Of a DNA stretch of 64,000 nt, positions 33,386-45,735 are shown piece after piece. The notes under the pieces are model-generated. The model searched no databases, was not told where the DNA came from, and saw only the letters and a program-made list of their open reading frames with translations. The position numbers and the translations under genes are program-made. Numbering within the stretch: the stretch's first letter is position 1; every line of letters begins with the position of its first letter. Source of the stretch: Quercus robur (lineage: Eukaryota; Streptophyta; Magnoliopsida; Fagales; Fagaceae). The DNA lies in assembly GCF_932294415.1 (NCBI RefSeq), contig NC_065536.1, positions 58,980,354 to 59,044,353 of the forward strand, written 5' to 3'.

Positions 33386-33724
33386 AAAACTTGGTGGCCA
33401 TGGATCCCTTGCCCCAAAAAATTGCTTATTAAAAAAACAATGGCTTCAAACCACCAAAACAAACAAATTCTTAAATTGGTTTTAATCATGATATGGGGGT
33501 GGTGGGGTATCCCATGCCCCAATGCCATGAAGCTTGGGACTAACCAAAGTCATCAACAACGATATATCATTTTTATTTGAACAAGGCAACACTAAGGGCG
33601 ATTGTCCCACCAGCCTCACCACATCATCAAATCTTTCACTTAAAAAGAAGCATTAACCATGTAGAGTGGTTATCTTTGCATTTATTATACCTTAATATCC
33701 TCCCATTGCATTTAATGTGATGCG

Positions 33725-33762
<38 letters not shown>

Positions 33763-34566
33763 AAGCGAATCAAATCATTGACCTACCCCACTATCCCCTA
33801 TATGACACTAGACCAAAATGATAGGATTCAAATGAACCAAAAAAATCCAAATTTTGGGGCTCTATTTTGTAGAAGCGAGAGATAATTCTCCTTAATATAA
33901 AAACATCCATTAGTAGTAGGTATTATTCTTTTTCCTTCCTCCAAAATATACTATCGTAACTAAAAATACTCAACTAACTTTACCATGATCAATTTCGCAA
34001 CTTGCTAAAGTAGTCAAATTGTAAATGGTGGAAAAAAGTTATGGGTTTATATAAAATGTGATGAGTAAAAGGTGTCCACTATTCACAGTCAACCATTTCA
34101 ACATTTTGTGAAATTGAGAATAATGGAATGAAATATGTCCCTAAATTAATTCAAATAGAATACTCTAATTTTGGCAATTTTGCCCCGCCTTACTTGACCT
34201 GCCCCTCCCTGATTCACCCCATGTAGGTTTTCCTCGCCCCGCAAAGGTGGTGGGGCGGGGATGGAGTAAGATTTTTGCCTCGCAACACAAGGCGGGGATG
34301 AGTTTAGACTTTTTAAACCCACCCAGCCCCGCCCCGTATTGATAAGGGTTATTATTGTAAATTTTTCAAACCATAAAACCCTACTATTTAAACAAACATA
34401 TCAATATTAGTTTATTTTAGTTTACCTAATGTGGCTCTTTGCCTTTATTTTGTTGTGTTATACTATGAGATTTTTGTTTTTGTTGTGATTATATATATAT
34501 ATATATATATATATATTTGGTAAACAGTACTTCTATTAAAGAGAAACAAGAATAAAAACTAAGGAA

Positions 34567-36456
34567 TTATCCCCACAAACAGCCTCTAACGAGGGGGAGG
34601 GGGAGATTTCCTTTATTAAAGCAATACTTTAAATCGGAGTTCAATGCAAAATTGGCAGCTTCATGAGATACAGTGTTGCATGTTGTCCGAACCCAATGGA
34701 AATTAACAGAATCAAAAGCAACAGCTAAGCTACGAATATTACAGATAATATTGTGAGTAAGCCGTTTAGGGGATAAGTCTGGGTTGATGAGTGTATCAAA
34801 ACAATTCTTTGCATCTCCTTTAAATGTCACAAATTTCCATCCCTCCTTAACCGCTAGATTCATAGCCCAGTAAAGGGATTCAGCTTTGGCAATCGCAGGG
34901 GAGGAGCCGTGATGTTTTTTGGCCCAAATTGATAGAACTTCACCTAAGTGGTTCCTTGCAACAACTGCTAAAGCAGAGCCCGAGCTCCTTGTCGCAGCAT
35001 CCACGTTTAGCTTGATGCAGCCAAAAGGGGGAGGAGACCAAGTCTTGCTGCTTAGCTCTTTAGGTGGTTGGGTAGCTGAAGAAAAGACATTAACTATTTC
35101 ATTGAATCTGGTTTGAATGTTTTGCCTAGCCTTCATCGCATCAGGGTCGATGTTACTGAACTGTTTGAGGTTTCTTGACATCCAAATCTCTTCAATTACT
35201 AATGCCATGTTGAGGGACACACTCCAAGTCTCATGGGCAGGGATGAGTGAGGCAGGTGGCTCCATGATGAAGGATACTATATCTTTAGCCGAGGTAAAGT
35301 TCGCGCTGTCAACTTGAAGACCCTAATAGGTGGTTGACCATAGAGCTCGAGCAAATGGGCATCTGAAAAAAAAATGTGTTCACTGTCTTTGATTTCAGCA
35401 TTGCATAACAGATAAGATGCATCTACATGGCTAAGCCGAACTTGGAGATTAGCTTTTTTCGGCATGCTATCCTCCATATCAACATTTTGAGCCTCTTTGG
35501 GAAGTTTGCCTTCCAAAGCTTGGACCAACAAGCTTGGGGTTGACCTATACAGTCAGGTTAAGCAAAAGCAACATTATGGATGGATTTAACTGAGAATCGA
35601 CCTTTTGAGTCAAGGAGCCAAACTAACTTATCTTGTTTAGGTGACATCGGAATAGGAATGTTAAGAATGGCTCTTGCACCGGTTGGAGCAAATAGTTCCT
35701 TAACCAAATCTGAAATCCATGATTTGGAAATGGAGTTGATGAGATCACTGGCTTTAATGGACAACTTCCTATATTCCTCAAGTCTTGGCTAAGGAATGAA
35801 ATTCACAATTTCAGGCATCCAAGGGTCTGACCACACCTGTATGGACTTACCCTCCCCAATAAGAAAACATACACCCTTTGCTACAAGCTTCTTGGCTTCT
35901 TCAATAGCTCTTCATGTTAGAGAGGTGGCAGCCACTAGATCCGCTATAAACCAGCCACTATTCACTTTATATTTGGATCTCAACACATCCATGCACAAAC
36001 TTTGTCTATCCGGGGCCACGAACCACACGAATTTAGCTATCAAAGCTAAGTTCATCTCCTTTGTTTCCTTAAAACCCAGCCCACCATATTTTTTGGAACA
36101 ACACAGCTTGTCCCATGATGTCCAAGCTATGTATTTGCTGCCTCTATCTTTAGCCTTCCACCAAAACTGCCTAGTAGCTACATCTAGCTTGTTATAGGTG
36201 TTGGCCGGCACATTGAATGCTGACAGGGTGTATGTAGGGATATTTGGGCGACTGGTTTGATAAGAGTGGCTCTACCAGCCCATGAAAGGCAACGGCTTCT
36301 CCAATTTGCCAGTTTGGCTTCCAATTTATGCTCCAAGAATTTAAAATCTCTCGATGGTGATCTTGTGGGGAACATAGGGGCTCCTAGATAAATGGCATCT
36401 TTTTTCAGCTTCCTCATTCCAAATTGATGCTTAATTGCTCTTCTATTTTCGGCCAA
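34567..36456 (-). pseudogene. LINE 3' part: maturase-like region, zf-RVT and RNase H remnants
   Basis: Fragments at 36456-36184 (LEHKLEAKLANWRSRCLSWA, GRATLIKPVAQ), 36211-35912 (FWWKAKDRGSKYIAWTSW), 35764-35558 and 35531-35277 follow each other in different frames. The last piece, 35265-34567, is a 232-residue RNase H-like domain (KLNVDAA, AKAESLYWAMNLA, VTFKGDAKNCFD, SHEAANFAL). Frameshifts and stops separate the pieces. Confidence 0.75.
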
Positions 36457-36525
36457 TGTGTGCTTAGAGAAGAAAATACCTGATTTGGCTCTATTAATGC
36501 TCTGCCCATACTAATCATAGTATTT

Positions 36526-37098
36526 TTACAAAAAATTGGAGAGAGTTCTAACATCATGCCTTGTCGCTTTTGAGAAAAGGACAATGTTGTTGGCGTACAT
36601 AACGTGGGTTAAGGTTGGACTTCTAATACTCACTTTAGCTCCATTGATGTTGCCCTTCATCAGCTCTCTATCAAGCATTCTTGAGAGTACTTCTTGGCCT
36701 AAAATGAAAAGGTATGAAGAAAGGGGGTCACCTTGCCTTAACCCTCTCCGTGGCACAAAATGATTTGATTTTCCCCCATTCACAAGAACTTCAAAAGAGA
36801 CTAAAGATAAACATGCCATGATCCATCCAATAAAAGTGCTGCTAAGCCCCAAATTTAAAAGCACCACTTGAATAAACTTCCAATTGACTCTATCATACAC
36901 CTTTTGGAGATCTAACTTGAGAGCCATGAACCCATTTTTAACTTTCCTAGATTTGAAACTATGAAGTAGCTCGTGAACTACCACCTGATTTTCCACAATC
37001 CATCTACCCAGGATGAACACTGATTGATATGGAGAAATAATCTTATGGAGCAATGGCTTTAGTTTAGCCACAATCAACTTGGATATGATCTTATACAC
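36526..37098 (-). pseudogene. LINE reverse transcriptase fragment
   Basis: Motifs ISPYQSVFILGRWIVENQVV, ALKLDLQKVYDRVNW and RRGLRQGDPLSSYLF are typical of plant LINE RT. The catalytic FADD motif reads MYANN, so the enzyme would be dead. The open stretch of 190 residues is a remnant; the frame is broken on both sides. Confidence 0.85.
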
Positions 37099-37796
37099 AA
37101 TGTTGCAAAGGTTTATAGGCTGGAAGTTGTTGATTGAGATTGGGTTAGGGGATTTTGGAATCAGAACTATGAGTGAGCCATTTGCATCCTTGGATAAGCA
37201 TCCATTAGTGAAGAAAGATGTTATTGCACGCGTTACAATGTCTCCAACAATAGGCCAAAACTTCTTATAGAAAAAGGCAGGGAATCCGTTGTGATATTAT
37301 ATTGTTAAACACTTGGATAATATTATTTAATTTTTACTAAAAATTATTTTGATTTGATGGGATAAATTTAGTTGTAATTTTCAAGTATATTTTCATTAAT
37401 GAAACATGTTTTATTAAAAAAAAAACTGTAATAGTTGTGAAACAAATTACCAAGAAGTAGAATTTTACGCGAGAAAATAGGGTTTTGTAGGGCCCAAAAT
37501 GGAGTAAGAAAAAACTATACAAGACAGGGGCGAAGATCTCATCCTTCAACCCCGCCTCGCACTATTGCCATCCCTGTGGGGATGGGATTTTCAAGGAAAT
37601 ATATTATTACTCTAGAGAAAGCGGCACCTCTCGTTTACATGTATTGACAACATATGAAAAAGACTTGAATGTGTTTGGCAATAAAGAGTTTGAAAACAAG
37701 GTACCAAATTGTCTAATCAATTATTGGTGATTTCAACAAATACTCACCAATGAGGAAAAGTTCTCTTTTAACTAGGGTTCTATTATTGGGGCTGAT

Positions 37797-38396
37797 TTGT
37801 TTCAACACCTCATTTTTGACTTGCAACTGTGTAATTTAAGAGCTGTGGGGCAGAGGTTCACTTGGATGAACAATAGAGAGGAGGAGGGGTTTGTGATGGA
37901 GAGGCTGGATAGAGCTTTTTCTACTGCTGATTGGGTTAATTCTTATCCACACTATTCCTTACATAACCTGCCAATAGTTGACTCTGATCATGGACCTATA
38001 CTGCTGAACTTTGAGCAGCTTCTTCCTTTTAGGTACAGACCCTTTAGGTTTGAATTAATGTAGATAAATCATCCTAACTATAAGGATATGATTCTTCAAG
38101 CTTGGGGAATTCAAACTAAAAGGTTGGAAGTTCTCCTGAATAGGGAAGAAACAATGTGGGCACAAAAGACTAGGAGCAATTGGATTCTAAATGGAGATAG
38201 GAATACTAGATACTTCCAAACTGTAGTTAGACAAAGAAGAGCTAGGAGCAGAATTTTTCATATTAAGGATGAAGATGATTTACTATTGGAGGATCCACTA
38301 GAAATTGAACATAGATTGGTTAACCATTTTAAGTCTTCCTATGAGGATACAACTTTGCTTAGTGTTGATAGTATTCTGAGTGAACTACAATCTTAG
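37797..38396 (+). pseudogene. LINE endonuclease C-terminal part and linker
   Basis: LQLCNLRAVGQRFTWMNNRE and VDSDHGPILLNF are typical of the end of the plant LINE apurinic endonuclease domain. A stop at about 38061 and another at about 38394 break the frame; the next piece includes the WILNGDRNTRYFQ motif typical of the region before RT. Confidence 0.85.
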
Positions 38397-38426
38397 GATA
38401 TTCCTAAACTATCCCACCAGTAGTGC

Positions 38427-39730
38427 TTGGATATGAGTAGACCAGTCACCTCATGGGAGATTAAGGACACTATTTTCCAATTAGGTCCTCACAAAGCTCC
38501 TGGCCCTGATGGAATACCTGCTTTCTTTTATCAACAGTATTGTGAGGTTGTCAAAACCGATGTTGTCAACACCATTCAAGCCTTTTTTCATTCAAGGTCC
38601 CTTTTTAAGCCCCTTAATCACACTTTCCTCACCCTTATTCCCAAAACCCCCTTTCCTGATGAAGTAACACACTTTAGACCCATTAGTATTTGCAATGTGA
38701 TATACAAGACCATCTCCAAAATCCTTGTTAATGGATTAAAGCCTTTCATGGACAGTCTTATTTCTCCCTTTCAGAATGCATTTATAAAAGGTAGGAGTAT
38801 TTCTGACAATATTCTTATTGCTCATGAAATCATGGACATTCTTAGGAAGAAAAATGGTAGAAAAGGTAGCTTTGGAGTATTAAAAATTGAAATGAAAAAG
38901 GCTTATGATAGGGTAAGTTGGAATTTCCTTAGGGTTGTTTTGACTGCCATGAACTTTAGTCAACAATGGATTAATTAGCTGATGGAATGTGTGACTTCAG
39001 TACAAAACACTCTCTTTGTTAATGGCAGCAAGTCTAAATCCTTCAAGCCTTGTAAGAGGTTGAGACAGGGTGATCCTCTTTCTCCTTACCTCTTTCTCAT
39101 GTGTGCAAATGTTTTGTCATTGTATTTACAAAAGGCTGAACATGACAAGCTAATCAATGGAATTAAAGTTGGTAGGAGTGGCTGTACTTTTACACATTTG
39201 TTGTTTGCTGATGACTCTTTGTTTTCTTCAAAAAAGACAATAAATTAGTAGCAAACTTAAAGAAAATTTTGGATTGGTACTATAAGATCTTTGAGCAGGA
39301 CATTAATTTTGGGAAATCTAACCTTTATTGCTCTCCAAACATGCCTCTGTCTAAACAAGAAGATTTGGCCAGACAACTTCATGTTAATTTGGTTCAACAT
39401 CCCAGCAAGTATCTTGGTATTAATTTTAAGCTTAGGGGAAATAGAGTGGCTGACTTCCAATTCCTAGTGGACAAGCTTCAATCCAAGCTTGAAGGATGGA
39501 AAGCAAATCTATTATCTCAAGCTGGGAGAACCACTTTAATAAATTATATACTTCAAACCCTCCCTCTCTATACCTTCTCTTGTTTTAAGGTTCTAGAAAC
39601 AATTTGTAGGAGGATGGATTCTATAGTTAAGGCATTCTGTTGGGGTCATGCACCAAGGGTTAAGAAATTACATTCTCTTAAATGGAGTAAGATATGCTGT
39701 CCTAAGTCTTTCGAGGGGGGGGGGGTTTAG
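38427..39730 (+). pseudogene. LINE reverse transcriptase, broken
   Basis: KAPGPDGIPAFFYQQY, FRPISICNVIYKTISKIL, QNAFIKGRSISDNILIAHE and KKAYDRVSWNFL are RT motifs. The frame stops at about 38977, then continues with RLRQGDPLSPYLF and the catalytic FADDSLF, stops again near 39247, and resumes with QHPSKYLGINFKLRG and NLLSQAGRTTLIN. The catalytic Asp pair is kept, but stops make it non-functional. Confidence 0.88.
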
Positions 39731-39750
39731 GTCTCAGAAGATTTAGTCTT

Positions 39751-41230
39751 TTGATTCAGGCTATGCTGGCTAAACAATATTGGAGATTATGCCATAATCC
39801 TAATTCCTTAATTGCAAGAACTTTCAAGGCAAAGTACTATCCTAGGGGATCCATCCATACCTGCTCTTCTGAACCACATCAATCTTGGGTTTGGAGGAAC
39901 ATCATTAAATTTGATAATCCTAAGCTTAAGGAAGGAAGATGGTGGGTGAATAAGGGTTTAGACATTCCTTTAAGGGATAATTAGTGGTTTCAGTGTAAAC
40001 CTAATATGTTGAACATTCCCTTCGTAACTGATTGTTCTATAGCTGACCTAATTAATCAAGAGAATCACTCATGGAATGCAGATTTAGTGCGAACCTATTA
40101 CCCTTTTCCTATCTGTGAGGAGATTATGAAAATTCCCCTGCCAAAAACTAATGTTAGAGGTGACAAACTATTGTGGAAGCACTCAAAGAGTAGGGCCTTT
40201 GAGGTCAAAACAACATATAGGCTTCTCCTTAAGGACTGCTTGGCTTCTTCTACTGATTGTCATAGAGTGAATCTGGTTGAAAGTAAAATTTGGGCATTGA
40301 TTTTGAAGGTAAAGCTTCCATAGAAAATTTGTACCTTTATTTGGAAATTATTGCATGATTGCCTTCCAACTTTGCAGCTTTTAAAAATCAGGGGTATATC
40401 TGATGATGGGCTATGTCCAATGTGTGACTATGAGGAGGAATCAACTTCTCATTTTTTTTTATTGTGCCCTTTTGCTAGAGCTTGTTGGCATGGTTCATCT
40501 TTGGCTGTTCACACCTCTGATTTTAGTGACATATCAGTACAGCAATGGTTAATTAATTTGATTAATGCTTAACTGGAATGAAGAAGGATCTTTTAAATAT
40601 ATGCAGTCCATCTTTACCACATTGTGGACCATTTGGCTCCATAGGAATACGGTGGTACATGAAGGTAAACAGCCCAACCTCATGGAAGTAATCCTAACAG
40701 CCCAAACTTTGTCTTGCAGGTACAAGGAGGTCTTCTCCAGCCAACCTAGCCCCCTTATTAGAAGAAGCAGGCCAAACAATGAACCCAGCAATGTCACTAG
40801 ACAGTGGCAACTCCTAATTAAAATTGCAGGGACTAGAAACCTGAGGCTCAATAGGAGTGCTTAGGCTTTTGAAGCTAAAGATCAGCAAGGAGTTATTAAA
40901 TTCTATGGTGTTCATAGCAACAGCGCTAGTACAATTAAAAGAGCTATGTAGGAGGCTCTGATAGAAGCTGTCTTCACAGTCAGGAACCATGGTTTTCAAC
41001 GGATCCTTATTTTGACCAACAGTAAAGACCTAATTCAGCTTGTTAGTAAGTCTAAGAAACCAACTTGGCATGAGAGGTCTCTCATTGCTGACCTGGATGT
41101 TTTGTACTTGGATTGACTGGTTTGTAAGCTATTAGAGGTTCCTAGGATTGTACTTGATTTTGTTTATAATGCTGCAGCTATGGCAGTTAGAATGCCAATA
41201 CATAAAAGTTGGGTTGATCCAACTTCTTTT
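39751..41230 (+). pseudogene. LINE 3' part: zf-RVT and RNase H remnants
   Basis: SLIARTFKAKYYPRGS, KLLWKHSKSRAFEVK and then CLPTLQLLKIRGISDDG plus LCPMCDYEEESTSHFFLLCPF form the zinc-binding zf-RVT region. A degenerate RNase H-like stretch runs from about 40860 to 41230, with stops throughout. Confidence 0.8.
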
Positions 41231-41292
41231 GTAAACTGATAACTTTATATCTTCCTTTTGTGTTATCAAAAAAAAAAAAAAAAAATTATTTG

Positions 41293-41819
41293 TGATGATG
41301 CTGTAAAATCACCAGTGAGTTACACGATCCTCGCACGCTTGAAATAGCGACCTGGAAGAAGAAAGAAGTGATCTAACAAAGGGCACCGGTGTGGTGCCGG
41401 CTAAATACCCTCCGAAGGTCAAGTTAGAACTATTCTCAACTCTAGAGTGCTAGAGAGGGGTAAATTATGCGTACCTTGATTTGTGAGGGTATTGGGGCTT
41501 TTATAGTAGTAGAAGGTTGGCCTCCCTTCCTTGATGTAGAAGTCTTTTCCTTATAGGAATCCTCTTGAGCAATCCAAAACGTGATGGATAAGACATTTCC
41601 TTGTAGAGAGGGTTTTGCATTAACGCGCATATCTTTCGGAGTTCTCCTTGCACTAGGATTCCGATTTCCTTTAGGATTCTACCGCAGTTAAGCGTGTGTA
41701 ACAAGTATTTTAAGTTAGGGTTCCTGTTATGCCCTGGGCTTACCCATTCTCGGCCCATGGGCTAAGATTCGTCAAGCCCATCATGGTGAAGGTCTGTCAA
41801 CCCAATTTTTACCCCTTCA
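41293..41819 (-). repeat. 3' LTR of element 2
   Basis: On the plus strand TGATGATGCTG to ACCCCTTCA. The minus strand carries TATAAAAG at 41498-41505 as core promoter. Confidence 0.95.
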
Positions 41820-41831
41820 GCTGCCCCCTTC
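41820..41831 (-). other. Polypurine tract of element 2
   Basis: The minus strand reads GAAGGGGGCAGC directly before the 3' LTR. Confidence 0.75.
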
Positions 41832-41915
41832 ACCCTATGGTCCGTCATGCTTGGATGGACAGACTAATAGGGTGATGGTTCAATATTCAATATTCTTTAA
41901 GTTTGACGATTTAGG

Positions 41916-42008
41916 GATCTTTGACAGTTAAAGGTTCTTTGACGGTTGAAGGTTCTTTGACGGTTGAAGGTTCTTTGATGATTGAAGGTTCTTTGACAGT
42001 TGAGGGTT
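41916..42008. repeat. 18-bp tandem array, five units
   Basis: ggttctttgacggttgaa repeated with small changes, close to the polypurine tract of element 2. No obvious hairpin within a unit. Confidence 0.9.
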
Positions 42009-42152
42009 CTTGGAGTAGACGGTTTTCCAGGAGGACGATAGGAACTGCGATAATTTGTTGACAGATTGTCAAGCATTTATGAGGTGCGACACGTGTCACG
42101 TTTTGATTGGATTTTGTCCCGGATCGAAGCGCGCTTCGTCTTCCGTGCATTT

Positions 42153-42193
<41 letters not shown>

Positions 42194-42335
42194 TACACTT
42201 CTCCTCCCTCATTTCTCCACTTTTCAGCTAAAACATATTGTCAAAGCGCCATCGTCAACCTTGTCAAAGAGCTTTCCGTCGAATATCTGTACATGTCATC
42301 TATACAATCGTCGACCTTCAGTCACTTAGACTTGG

Positions 42336-42453
42336 TGAGTATTATTATCAATTTTACAAGTCTTTCATTTGTGCTTTTCATTTTGTTAGACTTTCATACA
42401 CACCCGTCAACACTCCTAGATCTGTCAGTCTTAGGTTTTGTCATCACTTGTAG
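42336..42453 (+). other. Predicted 5' UTR intron of the antisense gene in element 2
   Basis: Donor ACTTG|GTGAGT at 42336 and acceptor CACTTGTAG just before GTAATG. A (CA)n(TA)n tract at 42156-42193 upstream could supply the TATA element. Confidence 0.55.
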
Positions 42454-42456
42454 GTA

Positions 42457-44589
42457 ATGTCTAGTGCGTCAAGTAATCAATCATTAGTTCGTGATGGGGC
42501 GGATTACGAGGAAGTATACCCGTCCGGTCATAAAGACCAAGAGAGTTCGGGCGAAGAGAAGAGTCTGTATGCCTCTTCCTCGTCCTCAATAAATGAGGAT
42601 ATGGAGATGGCTGAGCTAGAGGATATTTCTGATGACGACAAGGATCAACCATTGAGATTCGTCATTAGTGCTGATGGACTTAGGGAGTTCATCATGCTAC
42701 CAGAGTGGACGGTGCATAAATTCGCATCCGTCATCAAGGAGAAACACTTCAGCACATTTAGGGCCATTTTTCAAATTCCAGACTACATTACAATCCGTCT
42801 ACCCTACATATCAGAGAAATGTTATTATGAGGGGGTAGACAGTGTCGGAGTGTACAAGCAGATGCTGAAGGCGGGACTTAGGTTTCCTTTAAGTACCCTG
42901 CATAGAGAACTTCTAAAGTATTTGGGTCTGTTCGTCACCTAGATTTTCCCGAACGCCTGGAGGGTCTTCATTGCAATGGAGATTCTCTATGGTGCTATAA
43001 CAGACGATGCCAGGAGGCTGATGGTGAGTGAATTTCTTCATTGCTACCGTCCAGACGAAATTGACAAGTCAAGGGGAATGTATAGTTTTGCCAGTAGGAG
43101 TCCATTGTTGAAGGTCATCTTTGAAACACCCGACTCAAATAGAGACTGGAAGAGTCGTTACTTCTTCTTAAAGGGCGACGGGTGGATGGGTCGTCCAAGG
43201 GAGACGGAATATATGCCCGTCGACACGACTTGAGGAGTGTTAGATCCATCTCGTATGCATCCATCCTAATTTGTAAACTCTTTTATATTCGCTTAGTTAT
43301 TATGACTTCTCTTTTGACCATCCATTTTTTGCAGGTAGACGGCATCCTCAAGTTAGTGTCGAGGAGTTTGGTTTCCTTGAGAAGATTTTTCAAAAGACCA
43401 AGTCGGAGGAAAGGACTTGGGCGAAGTTGGTAAATCCAACACTATCCACTGGTATTGTGACGGTCCCGAACCCACTCCTGAAGTCGTCAGATATAACGAA
43501 AGAATTCACAGACGTAAGTCTGTCAACCTTTATTTTCCATAAATTGCTTCAACTCAGTTAATAACTTTTACCCGTCCTTCTTTGCAGAGATGGATGATGC
43601 TAAGAGGAGGGCGCTGATAAAATCACAGGCTGCCAAAAGAAAAGAGTCCGGCGAGGTTCCTAAAGGGACGACCACGTCGATAAAAAGAAAGCCTCCTTCT
43701 AAATCTGACTGTCCGCTTAAGCAGCAGAAGGTCTCTCTGGAACCCGTCGTAGGGTTGATGGCTGAGGGTGTGAAGACCGTCACCCCCATAAAGCATGGGT
43801 CAGACAAAGGTTTAATGAAGGCCCCGTCCACAAGTCAAGAGAAGCCTCCTCCTCTCCTTCGTGACGACTCCAAGTATGCCCTGGAGAAGCTTTCATCTAT
43901 CATTTCGTCGGAGGACTACGAGGATTTGGGCAATCACTCGATGGAGGCAATGAGGGAGACGGGCCTCTTTGCTGTTGCACAGGTAATTTTTGTCTGTCAA
44001 TTTTCGCTCATCCATTCCACTTAGTTTTTGTCTAACACCCTTAACTTGTTTGTTCCAGTCCCTTGTCATGATGAAGGGCCTAATGGATAGGTGCCTTAAC
44101 CGTGAAGCAGCCCTGGAACATGTGCGAGCAAAGGCAAAGCAGACAGAGGACGAGCTGGGTCAACTCAGCAAGTGAAAGTCCACCATGGAGAAGAAATTTG
44201 AAATTTCTGAGCAGGTTAGGAAAGAGCTTGAGCAGAAGACGGATGAGGTAGGGAAGGCCTTGGAGGTCAAAGAAAAGGAGATCCAAGACTTGAAGGAAAA
44301 GCTCCGTCAGGCTAAGGAGGTGGCTGTCCGTCAATACCATGACTTCGACGCTTTATTGATCGAGTTGGGGGACTCATTCCTGCAAGGTTTTGATGACGCC
44401 CTCTGTCAAGTCAAGAAAGCCTACCCTGAACTAGATGTGTCCATGATAGTTGTTGAAGATCAAGGTCAGACGTCTGCTTTGCCCGTCGTCTCAGAGAACA
44501 CAGACGACCTATTTGCTGAGGAAGCGGCTCAAGGCGACGGAGAGTCAGCTCCAGCAAAGAATGCCCAAGATGCCGACCCTAAAAAGTAG
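42457..44589 (+). pseudogene. Antisense split gene of element 2, inactivated
   Basis: Exons 42457-43252, 43335-43513, 43588-43982 and 44059-44589, all with GT-AG introns, would give about 630 residues. The first part has an acidic Ser-rich head, then VYKQMLKAGLRFPLSTLHRE and FPNAWRVFIAMEILYG, similar to plant proteins called 'putative gypsy type transposon'. The last exons are a Lys/Glu-rich coiled coil. In-frame stops at 42940-42942 (TAG, expected Gln), 43231-43233 (TGA, expected Trp) and 44173-44175 (TGA, expected Trp), plus a one-base deletion near 43441, disable it. The stops fit C-to-T or G-to-A decay. It is the counterpart of the antisense gene of element 1. Confidence 0.8.
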
Positions 44590-45049
44590 ATGGCCATCCG
44601 TCCTATATTATTATTATTATTTTTTTTTTGAGAACAGTCCGTCCTTAATTTTGTGCATTAAACAATTACCCTTTGAGAGTTTTATCCGTCAATGTTTTAT
44701 TTCACAATTTTTATGCCTGCTTTATTTATTATTTAAAAGTTGCATAAATATCCATCCTCTGAAGTAGTTCGGAGAACTGGCCATTTTTATGGACTTGCAT
44801 AGTTTTAATTTTTGGACGAACCGTCCTTGTAGTTTATCCCGTCTTTTGTTATGGATTTTGAAATTTTCACCTGGTGAGGTGATCCGTGCAGTTGACGGGC
44901 TTGTATCCGTTTTATGTGCCAATCGTCACCCTCCCGGGACTACCCGTCGTAGTTTGTGGTTTTTTACCAGTCTATTTTTTGGGGTTAGTTTATAAATTTC
45001 TCCTATTTGTGGCCCGTCCATTTTATGGACTTGGCGATTATATCCACCT
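44590..45049. other. Spacer between antisense gene and repeat array
   Basis: AT-rich, rich in CCGTC words. Diverged single copies of the hairpin unit may begin around 44870. No gene seen. Confidence 0.5.
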
Positions 45050-45735
45050 TAAGGGTGGTCCGTCTACTTTGTGGACTGTAAATATTCTCACCCTATGGGT
45101 GATCCGTCCACTTGTGGACTTTGTAAATACTCTCACCCTGTGGGTGATCCGTCCACTTTGTGGACTTTGTAAATACTTTCACCTTGTGGGTGATCCATCC
45201 ACTTTGTGGACTTTGTAAATGTTCTCACCCTATGGGTGATCCGTCCACTTTGTGGGCTTTGTAAATGTTCTCACCCTATGGGTGATTCGTCCACTTTGTG
45301 AACTTTGTAAATATTCTCACCCTATGGGTGATCCGTCCACTTCGTGGACATTGTAAATATTCTCACCATTTGGGTGATCCGTCCACTTCGTGGACATTGT
45401 AAATATTCTCACCATGTGGGTGATCCGTCCACTTTGTGGACTTTGTAAATATTCTCACCCTGTGGGTGATCCGTCCACTTCGTGGACTTTGTAAATATTC
45501 TCACCCTGTGGGTGATCCGTCCATTTCGTGGACATTGTAAATATTCTCACCATGTGGGTGATCCGTCCACTTTGTGGACTTTGTAAATATTCTCACCCTA
45601 TGGGTGATTCGTCCACTTTGTGGACTTTGTAAATATTCTCACCCTATGGGTGATCCATCCACTTTGTGGACTTTGTAAATACTTTCACCCTGTGAGTGAT
45701 CCGTCCACTTTGTGGGTTTCGATAGTCATCTGCAC
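45050..45735. repeat. 46-bp tandem array, about 14-15 units (element 2)
   Basis: The unit reads gtgatccgtccactttgtgg, then actttgtaaatattctcacc, then ctatgg. Each unit contains two inverted repeats, GTCCAC-TTT-GTGGAC and CACCC-TAT-GGGTG. Variants such as ttcgtgg and ccatgtgg mostly fall in the loops. The array lies between the ends of pol and the antisense gene. Confidence 0.95.

Larger units (their letters stand above)
34490..37287 (-). mobile_element. 5'-truncated LINE (L1-like), minus strand
   Basis: GTTGTGAT lies at both edges (34482-34489 and 37288-37295) as target duplication. The 3' tail is (TA)n at about 34491-34516. Read on the minus strand: part of the reverse transcriptase, then a zf-RVT-like part, then an RNase H domain. 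It lacks the endonuclease and the start of RT, so it was truncated on insertion. Confidence 0.8.
34172..37590. mobile_element. GC-box MITE-like element holding a LINE
   Basis: Sequence absent from unit A. The left end has ggcaattttgccccgcc and repeated ggggcgggg words; the right end has ccccgcctcgcactattgcc. The outer ends are thus roughly inverted repeats (GGCAAT...ATTGCC). The LINE at 34490-37287 sits inside it. Without the LINE it is about 620 bp, noncoding. Exact edges are uncertain. Confidence 0.5.
37726..41285 (+). mobile_element. 5'-truncated LINE (L1-like), plus strand
   Basis: Starts GGTGATTTCAAC (Gly-Asp-Phe-Asn, from the endonuclease domain) and ends in a poly-A tail at 41268-41285. 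AATTATT flanks it at 37719-37725 and 41284-41290. Order: endonuclease end, reverse transcriptase, zf-RVT, RNase H remnant. It sits where unit A has an uninterrupted aatcaattatttgagg (near 901-915). Confidence 0.85.

Noticed and set aside
42457-44589. Treating the plus-strand genes here as host genes
   Set aside because: They lie between the LTRs of element 2, mirror the antisense gene of element 1, and carry several nonsense changes.
45050-45735. Regular short repeats that look like a CRISPR array
   Set aside because: Units are head-to-tail with no unique spacers, inside a plant retrotransposon; it is a simple tandem array.
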